NCBI GenBank assembly: GCA_963662035.1
Contig: CAVLDO010000024.1
Span: forward strand, 1-20,297
Source of the DNA: Equibacterium sp963662035
Lineage (GTDB): Bacteria > Bacteroidota > Bacteroidia > Bacteroidales > UBA932
Direction of reading: 5' to 3'
Length of the DNA stretch: 20,297 nucleotides
The position numbers and the translations under genes were made by a program. Positions 13,285 to 20,297 of the stretch are shown here, in pieces. The stretch's first letter is position 1, and every line of letters begins with the position of its first letter. The notes beneath the pieces are model-generated. The model ran no database searches and had not been told where the DNA came from. It worked only from the letters and a program-made list of their open reading frames with translations.

Positions 13285-14071
13285 ACTTTACGCTAATATG
13301 TGCGCCAAGCGGAGCTTTCTCTGCGTGGGGCTGGACACCGATCTGGAGAAAATACCGCAGCAGCTGCGCAGTGAGCGTTACCCGCTCTTTACATTCAACC
13401 GCGAGATAATCGATGCCACGGCCTCCGTGACGGTATGCTACAAGCCCAACACCGCATTCTACGAATGTTACGGGGCGGAGGGCTGGCTGCAGCTGGAGAT
13501 GACGGTAAAATATATAAAGGAGCATTATCCCGACATATTCGTGATTGCCGACGCCAAGCGGGGCGACATCGGCAACACCGCCGCGCGCTATGCCAAGGCA
13601 TTCTTTGACAATATGCCGTGCGATGCCGTCACCATCTCCCCTTATATGGGGCGCGATGCGGTGGAGCCGTTCCTTGCCCACAAAGGCAAGTGGGCGGTGG
13701 TGCTGGGGCTGACTTCCAACCCCTCCGCATCCGACTTCGAACTGGAGGGCGACCTCTACAAGCGGGTCATAGGCAAGGCTATGGAGTGGGGCAGCGCAGA
13801 CAATCTGATGTTTGTGGCGGGGGCGACCCGCGCCCCGATGCTCGCCGATGTCCGCGCCGTCTGCCCCGACAATTTTCTGCTGGTGCCGGGGGTCGGAGCC
13901 CAGGGCGGCAGTGTGGAAGATGTGGCGCGATACGGCTTCAACAGCCGCTGCGGCCTGCTGGTGAACTCTTCGCGCGGCATAATCTATGCCGGTGGTGGGG
14001 CTGCCTTTGCAGAGGCGGCCGCCGGGGCTGCGGCAGCTCTGCAGGGCAAGATGCGGGAGAAATTTATCTGA
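13271..14071 (+). CDS. pyrF: Orotidine 5'-phosphate decarboxylase
   Basis: Decarboxylates OMP to UMP, the last step of de novo pyrimidine synthesis. The 266-aa product belongs to the longer pyrF subfamily. The active-site charge network is visible as Lys58 (VCYKPN) and Asp94-Lys96-Asp99 in DAKRGDIGNTA. The phosphate-binding end includes PGVGAQGG and NSSRGI. The ATG at 13271 lies within the end of the dipeptidase gene (14-nt overlap), indicating coupled translation with an unrelated function. No terminator is obvious before the rho promoter. Confidence 0.96.
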   Translation: MTSSELYANMCAKRSFLCVGLDTDLEKIPQQLRSERYPLFTFNREIIDATASVTVCYKPNTAFYECYGAEGWLQLEMTVKYIKEHYPDIFVIADAKRGDIGNTAARYAKAFFDNMPCDAVTISPYMGRDAVEPFLAHKGKWAVVLGLTSNPSASDFELEGDLYKRVIGKAMEWGSADNLMFVAGATRAPMLADVRAVCPDNFLLVPGVGAQGGSVEDVARYGFNSRCGLLVNSSRGIIYAGGGAAFAEAAAGAAAALQGKMREKFI

Positions 14072-14098
14072 TCCCGCTTGTTTTTAAAGCTTTTGTAT

Positions 14099-14106
14099 TA
14101 TCTTTG
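14099..14106 (+). promoter_or_regulatory. -7 box of rho
   Basis: TATCTTTG matches TAnnTTTG exactly. A TTG at 14078-14080 lies 18 bp upstream at the expected -33 position. Transcription would start near 14113 and leave a leader of about 55 nt before the rho ATG at 14169. Confidence 0.65.
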
Positions 14107-14168
14107 CCCATCCTTAATCTAAAAAGGGACGGGAAATATCTGCCGTCTCTTTCATTCACAAGACATAT

Positions 14169-16115
14169 ATGTACGATATCATCGAACTCAGCGGCAAGAG
14201 CAGGGAAGAACTGGTTGAAATCGCCAGAAAACTCAACGTAAAGAAGCCGGAGTCAATTTCAGAAAAAGATTTGGTATATGTGATTCTGGACGAACAGGCC
14301 ATCCAGAGCAGCGAACCCATAAAGCGTCCGGGCCGTCCCAAGGGCCGCCCAAAGAAGACGCAGGCGCCCGCAGCTGCGGCCCCCGCCACCGAGGCGGCCC
14401 CCGCAGCGGAGAAACCCCGCCGCGGCCGCAAGCCCAAGGCAAAGGCCGAGGCGCCTGCAGAGGCGGCTTTGGAGAATGCTCCCGTGGCGGCTCCGGCACC
14501 TGCAGAGGCCGCTCCTGCAGCTGAGGCGGCCCCCGCAGCGGAGAAGCCCCGCCGCGGCCGCAAGCCCAAGGCAAAGGCCGAGGCACCCGCAGCGGAAGCA
14601 GCCGCCTCGGAGAATGCCGCGGCCGCAGCAGCTAAGGTAGAGACAGCTGCGCCTGCACCCGCTGCCGATGCCCAGCCGCGTCAGCGCCAGATGCGCCCCA
14701 GAATGAAGCAGGGTGCAGCGCCGGCAGAACCCAAGGCGGAGCCCGCCGCAGCTGAGGCGGCTGCCGCAGCTGCGCCTCTCCGTGCAGAAGAGCGCGCGAA
14801 AGTTGACCGCCAGGCCCAGATCCAGCTGCGCGCCCCAAATGCCCATCAGGCAGAAAAGAACCGCCCCCAGCAGGGTCAGCAGAGCCAGGGTCAGAACGGA
14901 CAGAACGGACAGAACGGACAGAACAATGCTCCCCAGGGACAGAATGCAGAGCAGCAGGGGCGCCAGCGCGCTCCCCGCGTGGAATACGATGGCGTGGTGG
15001 AGGCCTGCGGCGTGCTGGAGATTATGCCCGACGGCTACGGATTTCTCCGCTCGTCTGACTACAACTACCTCAACTCCCCCGATGACATCTACGTATCCCA
15101 GTCTCAGATAAAGAGCTACGCCCTCAAGCCGGGCGACACCATCAAGGGCGACATACGCCCGCCCCGCGAGGGAGACAAATACTTCCCGCTGGTGCGCATA
15201 CACACCATCAACGGCCGCAGCCCCGAGTTTGTGCGCGACCGCGTTCCGTTCGATTTCCTGACCCCCGTGTTCCCCAACGAGAAGTTCAACCTGACGGGCG
15301 GCATCCACAACAATAACATCTCGGTGCGCATAGTGGATATGTTCACCCCCATCGGCAAGGGGCAGCGCGGCCTCATCGTGGCGCAGCCCAAGACCGGCAA
15401 GACGGTGCTGCTCAAAGACATCGCCAACGCCATTGCCGACAATCACCCCGAGGTGTTTATGATAGTGCTGCTGATAGACGAGCGTCCGGAGGAGGTTACC
15501 GATATGCAGCGCAGCGTCAAGGCCGAGGTCATAGCATCCACCTTCGACGAGCCTGCAGAGCATCACGTGAAGGTGGCCAACATAGTGCTTGAAAAGGCAA
15601 AGCGCCTGGTGGAGTGCGGTCACGACGTGGTGATTCTGCTGGACAGCATAACCCGCCTGGCACGTGCCTACAACACCGTGCAGCCCGTTTCGGGCAAGGT
15701 GCTCAGCGGCGGCGTGGACGCCAACGCCCTGCACAAGCCCAAGCGCTTCTTCGGCGCGGCCCGCAACATAGAGAACGGCGGCTCGCTCACCATTCTGGCC
15801 ACCGCCCTCACCGAGACCGGCTCCAAGATGGACGATGTGATTTTTGAGGAGTTCAAGGGCACCGGCAACCTGGAGCTGCAGCTTGACCGCAAGCTCAGCA
15901 ACAAGCGCCTCTTCCCCGCAGTGGACGTGACTCTCTCCAGCACCCGCCGCGACGATCTGCTCTACAATCCCGAGCACGCCAACCGCATCTGGATTCTGCG
16001 CAAGTATCTGGCCGATATGAATTCCATGGAGGCTATGGAGTTTATGAAGAGCCGGCTGGAGCGCACGAAGAATAACGAGGAGTTTTTATATACTATGCAA
16101 TCCGACCTGGACTAA
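14169..16115 (+). CDS. rho: Transcription termination factor Rho with long disordered insertion
   Basis: Hexameric RNA-dependent ATPase that ends transcription; 648 aa against about 420 for E. coli Rho. Residues 1-45 are the Rho N-terminal helical domain. About 48-271 is a low-complexity insertion rich in Ala, Pro, Lys, Arg and Gln, with basic AT-hook-like motifs (KRPGRPKGRPKK and two KPRRGRKPKAKAEAP) and an NGQ run. From 272 (EYDGVVEACG) come the cold-shock RNA-binding domain (GYGFLRS), Walker A (AQPKTGKT, 405-412), Walker B (VLLIDERPEE), R-loop (DSITRLARAYN) and Q-loop region (LSGGVDANA), all intact. In Bacteroides thetaiotaomicron the comparable disordered region drives Rho condensate formation; the same role here is inference. 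The stop codon lies inside a 12-bp repeat arm (16112-16123). Confidence 0.98.
   Translation: MYDIIELSGKSREELVEIARKLNVKKPESISEKDLVYVILDEQAIQSSEPIKRPGRPKGRPKKTQAPAAAAPATEAAPAAEKPRRGRKPKAKAEAPAEAALENAPVAAPAPAEAAPAAEAAPAAEKPRRGRKPKAKAEAPAAEAAASENAAAAAAKVETAAPAPAADAQPRQRQMRPRMKQGAAPAEPKAEPAAAEAAAAAAPLRAEERAKVDRQAQIQLRAPNAHQAEKNRPQQGQQSQGQNGQNGQNGQNNAPQGQNAEQQGRQRAPRVEYDGVVEACGVLEIMPDGYGFLRSSDYNYLNSPDDIYVSQSQIKSYALKPGDTIKGDIRPPREGDKYFPLVRIHTINGRSPEFVRDRVPFDFLTPVFPNEKFNLTGGIHNNNISVRIVDMFTPIGKGQRGLIVAQPKTGKTVLLKDIANAIADNHPEVFMIVLLIDERPEEVTDMQRSVKAEVIASTFDEPAEHHVKVANIVLEKAKRLVECGHDVVILLDSITRLARAYNTVQPVSGKVLSGGVDANALHKPKRFFGAARNIENGGSLTILATALTETGSKMDDVIFEEFKGTGNLELQLDRKLSNKRLFPAVDVTLSSTRRDDLLYNPEHANRIWILRKYLADMNSMEAMEFMKSRLERTKNNEEFLYTMQSDLD
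14391..14592 (+). repeat. 70-bp direct repeat inside rho, two copies
   Basis: 14391-14460 and 14523-14592 are 70-bp copies 132 bp apart, differing at three positions. They encode the two basic KPRRGRKPKAKAEAP motifs of the disordered insertion. The period is a multiple of three, so recombination between copies would delete 44 codons without breaking frame. Confidence 0.9.
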
Positions 16116-16118
16116 ATC

Positions 16119-16203
16119 CGCTGCGGATTGCGGCGTTGCTGCGGGGCCCGGTGAATCCTCATTACCAAAAAGGTAACTGCGGTTCACCGGGCCCCCCGGC
16201 GCC
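16119..16203. repeat. 85-bp direct repeat, copy 1
   Basis: First of two copies spaced 126 bp apart that differ at three of 85 positions (16147, 16186 and 16197 in this copy). Contains the perfect two-part hairpin described at 16143-16195. Confidence 0.95.
16143..16195. terminator. Two-part hairpin in repeat copy 1, likely bidirectional terminator
   Basis: A perfect 13-bp outer stem (GGGGCCCGGTGAA, 16143-16155, with 16183-16195), a symmetric 6/6-nt internal loop, then a 5-bp inner stem (TTACC/GGTAA) closed by an AAAAA loop. It lies 27 bp after the rho stop between convergent genes. No long U-tract follows, so any termination is by structure or by Rho. Confidence 0.55.
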
Positions 16204-16244
16204 TTGCACTCCATCAGCGGATTTAGCCCAGCAAGCACAACGGA

Positions 16245-16329
16245 CGCTGCGGATTGCGGCGTTGCTGCGGGGTCCGGTGAATCCTCATTACCAAAAAGGT
16301 AACTGCGGTTCCCCGGGCCCCCTGGCGCC
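16245..16329. repeat. 85-bp direct repeat, copy 2
   Basis: Second copy, ending 8 bp before the stop codon of the fimbrial lipoprotein gene. Two of its three differences fall in the 13-bp stem (16269-16281 with 16309-16321), giving one T-G wobble and one T-C mismatch, so its stem is weaker. It lacks the 12-bp terminal inverted repeats that bound copy 1. Confidence 0.95.
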
Positions 16330-16337
16330 CAGAAAGA

Positions 16338-17546
16338 TTATTTGCCGCCGGGGGTGAGGTCGATGTCACCGGCCCAGTTGGGGTTAATGCTGATGACGAG
16401 AGGGAGTTGTTTTGTGACGAGGGTCAGGTAATCGCCGGCTATCTGATAATAATGGTTGCGCTGGGACACGAGGGTGCCGGAGGAAAGCTGCTCGGCGGTA
16501 TTGACGCCGTCGTCAGGGGTGACGGGGACCCCGTCGGCATCCACCTTCAATTTCATACGAAGCGGCACCACAGTGACCTGTTCACTGCCATCATCCGTTT
16601 CCTCCGTTATCCGCACATACAGAGTGGAAGTGACAGGCAGCAGGTTCGATTCATTCATTGTCACATTGATACTGTCCGTCACGGCTTCAACGCCATACGC
16701 GCTCACCCAGTCATCCGGACGCGTCCACTTGTCCAGCACGAATCTCCCGGACTCCTCCCCTTTCGGAACGGCCCGCTTCCCGTCGGGAGTCAGGAAATCG
16801 TCATAACAGGCAGCCCGGCACTGCGTATTCAAGGAATCGGTGAGCAAAGCCAGCTCCTTCACTTCGGGCGGGACTTTCCTCAATGTCAGCCCCACTCCGG
16901 CCACACAGCGGTATAGCCATCCGCCCAGAGCGTCAATGGCACCCGACTCATAGGAGAACACCACATAGCCGGCTTCCTTGTTCCTCATATCGGCGCCATA
17001 ACGGGGAGTGCCGAAAAACAGTTCCGGAGTGGTGTATTGGGCCGCATCCGTGAGGCTCAGCGCCGCGTCTGTGAACGCACCGCTTTCCGTAAAGCTGAAC
17101 AAGTCCCTCTCACCGCGCTGCTCGGCATAGGCGAAAGCCGTGGTACGGTACTCATACCCTTTCTCCATATTGACGACGCCGCTTGCGTAAGCATAGGGAA
17201 ATCCTGCATAGAGATACGCCCCGGCGGGAATCTCACAGGGCAGGACCGCCTTCTTGTCAAAGACGAAGCCTGTCTCGTCATCGTCATAACCGCCTTTTGC
17301 CCGTTTATAGACATTCACTTGAATATGGTCGGTGTACAGAGGCCGCACATTGGCATAAGCCGGATTCTCCCCGCCGCTTCGCAGACTGGCAGCTGTGGCC
17401 GACTGGACGATGAACGACACCGGCATCTCCCAGGTCCCGAGGTCCGGCTCTTCACTCTTCTGACATCCGCAGAAGAGCGCCAGGCAGAGAAGTCCTGCGG
17501 CAGGCCATATGAACTTATTTCCTTTCATTTCTGTTTCTTTTGTCAT
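16338..17546 (-). CDS. Fimbrillin/Mfa2-like lipoprotein
   Basis: A 402-aa predicted outer-surface lipoprotein. The signal peptide ends in LALFCGC, giving lipidated Cys28. A beta-rich body follows (MPVSFIVQSA opening strand, VNVYKRA, IPAGAYLYAGFPYAY), closing with a late strand pattern (RNHYYQIAGDYLTLV, INPNWAGDIDL) seen in FimB/Mfa2 and fimbrillin families. The start at 17546 is preferred because its ATG overlaps the stop of the upstream gene (ATGA, 4 nt), implying coupling; Met7 at 17528 is an alternative. It is the last gene of the operon, ending 8 bp from repeat copy 2. Anchor, adhesin tip and shaft-minor roles are all possible. Confidence 0.6.
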   Translation of the reverse strand: MTKETEMKGNKFIWPAAGLLCLALFCGCQKSEEPDLGTWEMPVSFIVQSATAASLRSGGENPAYANVRPLYTDHIQVNVYKRAKGGYDDDETGFVFDKKAVLPCEIPAGAYLYAGFPYAYASGVVNMEKGYEYRTTAFAYAEQRGERDLFSFTESGAFTDAALSLTDAAQYTTPELFFGTPRYGADMRNKEAGYVVFSYESGAIDALGGWLYRCVAGVGLTLRKVPPEVKELALLTDSLNTQCRAACYDDFLTPDGKRAVPKGEESGRFVLDKWTRPDDWVSAYGVEAVTDSINVTMNESNLLPVTSTLYVRITEETDDGSEQVTVVPLRMKLKVDADGVPVTPDDGVNTAEQLSSGTLVSQRNHYYQIAGDYLTLVTKQLPLVISINPNWAGDIDLTPGGK

Positions 17547-19156
17547 TTCACGCTCCACTGCGAAGTCACCGTCAAAGCCGATGCATCCGACAAATCGGGC
17601 AGGGTAATCTGAAGCTTGAACGCGTCAAGGGCCGTTCCGAATTTACTGCCGGAATCATCTGCGAAAAAGCTCGCGAGTTTATCCGAATGGGATGCGTAAG
17701 AATCACCCATAGCCGAGACGATGCCATTCATTATGTCAACTTCCAGAGTATAGGTCCTCCCGGTCGTGCAGGTGGAATTGTACGTCAGTGCCCGGATAGG
17801 ACAGTAGAGCAGCTGCACCCGCTCGTTGCCGCCCTGTGCTGCAAAGGACTGCACATCGCTTGTCATCGGAATCACTGCTACGGGATCCGTGGCGGCGGCA
17901 GACTCATAGAGGCGCAGCTGCGTCATCTTGTTCAGTTCGCTCCCGGCAGCAGTCGAAGCATTCTCTCCGAAGCCGATCAGAGTAAAGGTGTTCTGAGTGA
18001 CGGCAGTGCCGTCCGTGGCCGCAGTTTCTTTCTGGACCACATCCATAAAAGGAGACTCCGCCGCAGCGGCAGCGGTATCGCCCACCTTGGCTGTCTTGCC
18101 GCTCAGATAAAAACGGTCGGCGCGGGAGCTGTACGCCACCTTCGCCTGCAGGCCCTTCCACGGAAGCCAAAGACTTTTCAGTCTCTCCCGGCAGTCGTTG
18201 TAGAGAAGTGTCTGGACTGACTCCTTGTCCGTCTCCGGCATATTGGTGATGAAAGTGCTGTAGTCCAGTCCGTTCACCGCAGTCTTAAAGCTGTTGTACC
18301 AATCCGTAAAGCCGGAATTCACCCAATATCCTTTAGATGTCGCGAACGAATTGAACTTGCTGATAAAATCATCCAGATAGTCGCTGAGTCCAAGGGGCAT
18401 CTTGTTGCCATCCTCAATCGTCGTCAGCACCCCATACACTTTGCTGTCGGTAAAATCCCGTATCTTCCCCTTTGTAAAATCAGTGTCCCAGCCCGGATAG
18501 TCGTCAGAGAAGAAATCCGTGCGGCACACGATACGCTGCAGCGTAACCGGACAGTCGCAGTGATTGTCCCGGTCGTAAGCGTCCGGGGTAATCTGCTTCA
18601 CGCAGAGGTAGAACATATTACCGTCACCGAAGGCAGTCGTCGCGGGCAAAGACAGATACACCTCGTCCAGAGCCACGGAAGTCTCTTCTCCATCCGCCGT
18701 CTCCTTGATGTGCAGCACTTCTTCGCCGCCGAAGAGCGACTTGTCGGCATTGGCCACAAACACCGCAGTGTAGCTTCGTCCCTGCACGAGAGTGTCTTTC
18801 AGGGCCTCGCGCTGAGCCCAAGTCATCGTCGAGCGTTTCATAGGCCAGTCACCTTGGCCCATATCGCTTATGCCTGGAATCTCGCGATGCTTCAAGAGGG
18901 AACCTTCACTGTCATAGAGAAGATATGTGAGCGACTTGATACGCTCGTGAGCAGGCAGAGCCTCGTGACTGACGCTGCGTGTGGAAGTCTCGCTCAGCGT
19001 AAAGTCCACTACCACCGGCTCCCCTGTCAGATCATCCCTGTCCGGCCCGGCCGGATTCTTGGTGCAGCCGAAAGGCAGCAGCAGGCCGATGCAGGCCATA
19101 ATCCACAGGCGGCTGCCCGCAGGGCGCTTATTTATACTATAATTCTTCATAATCAT
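17543..19156 (-). CDS. FimB/Mfa2-like fimbrial lipoprotein, large
   Basis: A 537-aa lipoprotein whose signal peptide ends in LLLPFGC (Cys31 from the first Met). The first domain has the family pattern: a beta strand after the lipobox (VVVDFTLSETSTRS), RIKSLTYLLYDSEGSLLKHR, and GRSYTAVFVANA, matching the I-x-L-x-v-x-l-y-D-x-x-G and Y-x-v-v-a-x-x-N features of FimB/Mfa2. The middle (about 250-330), rich in aromatic and acidic residues, has no match I know and makes it longer than usual anchors. Met3 (19150) is an alternative start; the gap to the upstream gene is 9 or 15 bp. It overlaps the next gene by 4 nt. Likely a tip or anchor subunit of a fimbria exported by the Lol and type V pilus route. 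Confidence 0.6.
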   Translation of the reverse strand: MIMKNYSINKRPAGSRLWIMACIGLLLPFGCTKNPAGPDRDDLTGEPVVVDFTLSETSTRSVSHEALPAHERIKSLTYLLYDSEGSLLKHREIPGISDMGQGDWPMKRSTMTWAQREALKDTLVQGRSYTAVFVANADKSLFGGEEVLHIKETADGEETSVALDEVYLSLPATTAFGDGNMFYLCVKQITPDAYDRDNHCDCPVTLQRIVCRTDFFSDDYPGWDTDFTKGKIRDFTDSKVYGVLTTIEDGNKMPLGLSDYLDDFISKFNSFATSKGYWVNSGFTDWYNSFKTAVNGLDYSTFITNMPETDKESVQTLLYNDCRERLKSLWLPWKGLQAKVAYSSRADRFYLSGKTAKVGDTAAAAAESPFMDVVQKETAATDGTAVTQNTFTLIGFGENASTAAGSELNKMTQLRLYESAAATDPVAVIPMTSDVQSFAAQGGNERVQLLYCPIRALTYNSTCTTGRTYTLEVDIMNGIVSAMGDSYASHSDKLASFFADDSGSKFGTALDAFKLQITLPDLSDASALTVTSQWSVK

Positions 19157-19165
19157 CTTGATTGC

Positions 19166-20197
19166 TCACCAGCCGTTCCATTCGTCATCGTCCACGTCCA
19201 CCTGAGAGTCTCCCCCGGCGGCAAAGCCGGCATAGCGCACCTCGAACTCGTTCTTCTGCATTCCGTTATAGAGTACCGTGGTAACGCGGTTCTTGCGCAC
19301 CTCCACACTTGTCTCGTCCGCGCCCGTGCCGAGCGGAAGGGTCAGGGAGGAGGTCGTACCCTTGAAGGTAACGGAGATGCTGCCGCTCAGCACATCAGGC
19401 AGGAGACAGAGACGGAATATCTGACGCGAGGCCATGGCAGTCTCGTACGCCCCGTCACTCAGAGAGGAGAAATCGAGCGTGTAGACTATGTCCGCCGTGC
19501 CGGCGACTGTCGTCACCTCATCGTTCGAGCCGTCGCGCACATACACCTTCTCGGCGGGGGCCTGCAGCGTGAGCCTGATGGACTTCACGTCATATTCAAA
19601 CTGATCGGCCGGAATGCCCATATCAATCTGCAGCTCGCCCGTAAGCCTTTTCAGTTCCACATCCTCAGTGTTGGTGGCATCCGGATCTATCCAGCGGTCT
19701 ATCACCTGACGGTAGATGTTCAGGTCCGCAGATTGTGCGATGTTGACATTGTTCTTCTGGTATGTCAGCACCGGACTGAAGTCAATCAGCAGTTTGTTAT
19801 AGTCACAGGTCTTGTCCAACGGAGTTTCTTCCGTCAGCAGATCCGCACCGCCGCCGTCCGTCCACTGAGGCACGCAGACAAAGGCGAACTTATACCACTG
19901 GCCGTAGAGATCCGTAAGGGAATACGTTCCTCCTGTCAGCTTGTAGCGCCTGTCGATGGCGCAGTGCAGGTGGTCGGCATCGTGTTCCTGCAGCCGTTCC
20001 GCCACATAGAGCTGCGTGTATTGCACCGCATCGTCCGGCGCGTTGTCAGTCGTCCCGCGCGTGCGCACCTTGAAGAAGCAGCCCGCCTGTTCCTTTACCG
20101 CCTCTTCCTTGAGGGACACGCAGCCCGCCAGAAGGAATGCCGGCATCATCAGGCCGCAGACAAAAAAGTATTTCACATCACTTGCCATATAATTCAT
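19166..20197 (-). CDS. FimB/Mfa2-like fimbrial lipoprotein
   Basis: A 343-aa lipoprotein with a clear lipobox (FLLAGC, Cys26). It has the two-part beta layout of FimB/Mfa2 proteins: an N-terminal half with QLYVAERL and KFAFVCVP, and a C-terminal half with IRLTLQAP, RLCLLPD and the typical final strand VRKNRVTTVLYNG. It ends in an acidic, Trp-containing tail (QVDVDDDEWNGW). Start at 20197; Met4 (20188) is possible. It begins 15 bp after the stop of the truncated upstream gene and ends 9 bp before the next, so it is inside the operon. A role in anchoring or capping a fimbria is family-based inference. Confidence 0.62.
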   Translation of the reverse strand: MNYMASDVKYFFVCGLMMPAFLLAGCVSLKEEAVKEQAGCFFKVRTRGTTDNAPDDAVQYTQLYVAERLQEHDADHLHCAIDRRYKLTGGTYSLTDLYGQWYKFAFVCVPQWTDGGGADLLTEETPLDKTCDYNKLLIDFSPVLTYQKNNVNIAQSADLNIYRQVIDRWIDPDATNTEDVELKRLTGELQIDMGIPADQFEYDVKSIRLTLQAPAEKVYVRDGSNDEVTTVAGTADIVYTLDFSSLSDGAYETAMASRQIFRLCLLPDVLSGSISVTFKGTTSSLTLPLGTGADETSVEVRKNRVTTVLYNGMQKNEFEVRYAGFAAGGDSQVDVDDDEWNGW

Positions 20198-20212
20198 CTC
20201 GGTCGGTCATCA

Positions 20213-20297
20213 TCAATTCGCTTTCGGAATAATCACCTCGTCTCCGTCGTCCCAGTCAGGGTCTATGACCACGCCGCCGCCCGCGTTCTCATCGCCC
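20213..20297 (-). CDS. C-terminal end of an upstream operon gene, truncated by the window
   Basis: The last 27 codons of a minus-strand gene enter from the right edge and stop at 20213-20215 (TGA). The visible tail is acidic with a Gly run, then DPDWDDGDEVIIPKAN. This resembles the acidic, Trp-containing end of the next gene in the operon and the ends of fimbrillin-like proteins, but it is too short to assign. Same strand and 15-bp spacing place it in the fimbrial lipoprotein operon. Confidence 0.7.
   Translation of the reverse strand, partial: GDENAGGGVVIDPDWDDGDEVIIPKAN

Larger units (their letters stand above)
16112..16226. mobile_element. Small palindromic element with 12-bp terminal inverted repeats (MITE-like)
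   Basis: CTAAATCCGCTG (16112-16123) and its exact complement CAGCGGATTTAG (16215-16226) bound a 115-bp segment holding the first 85-bp repeat copy and its hairpin. There is no coding capacity. The left arm contains the last base of the final sense codon and the stop codon of rho. No target-site duplication is evident. Mobility is inferred from structure and from a second core copy 126 bp away; a static terminator cassette is the alternative. Confidence 0.5.

Noticed and set aside
14259..15977. 572-codon minus-strand frame opposite rho
   Set aside because: Antisense shadow produced by GC-rich codons; rho itself has every catalytic motif.
16136..16357. 73-codon plus-strand frame crossing both palindromic repeats
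   Set aside because: It exists only because the 126-bp repeat period is a multiple of three; the peptide is the repeat translated twice and it runs into the end of the convergent gene.

Overview
The window is chromosomal DNA of a Bacteroidota bacterium, most likely a GC-rich member of the Bacteroidales (Alistipes/Rikenellaceae-like; the genus is an inference). Supporting signs are five exact matches to the Bacteroidota -7 box TAnnTTTG, no purine-rich Shine-Dalgarno sites, a one-protein hybrid two-component system (HTCS) with a C-terminal AraC domain, a Rho factor with a very long disordered insertion, a DUF4988/collagen-like lipoprotein, and FimB/Mfa2-type fimbrial lipoproteins.

Layout, left to right. 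Positions 1-626 hold no gene I can defend; they carry two C10 homopolymers, several small hairpins and a promoter match. rfbA and rfbB (627-2547, +) make dTDP-4-keto-6-deoxyglucose; rfbC and rfbD do not follow. A strong hairpin at 2561-2604 separates rfbB from a convergent collagen-like lipoprotein (2639-4666, -) with a run of thirteen 9-bp Lys-Gly-Asp units. Divergent from it is a TPR-sensor HTCS (4832-7618, +). Their shared intergenic region has a perfect 17-bp direct repeat with 21-bp spacing, placed where an activator of the lipoprotein promoter would bind.

A leftward operon follows: tig, clpP, clpX and a family 2 glycosyltransferase (11840 down to 7627), with genes overlapping or 14 bp apart. 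It is protein folding and proteolysis machinery with a glycosyltransferase attached by an 8-nt overlap. Back-to-back promoters near 11887-11914 separate it from a rightward pair, an M20 dipeptidase and pyrF (overlapping by 14 nt), followed by rho with its own promoter.

The 222 bp between rho and the next, convergent operon is filled by two 85-bp direct repeats. Each folds into a long stem; the first lies inside 12-bp terminal inverted repeats that include the rho stop codon. The right end (16338-20297, -) is the 3' part of an operon of fimbrial-type outer-surface lipoproteins: three complete genes and the C-terminus of a fourth.

I see no CRISPR array, tRNA, rRNA, transposase or recognisable defence system. 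The most original signals are the HTCS/lipoprotein pair with its 21-bp-spaced operator and the palindromic element abutting rho.
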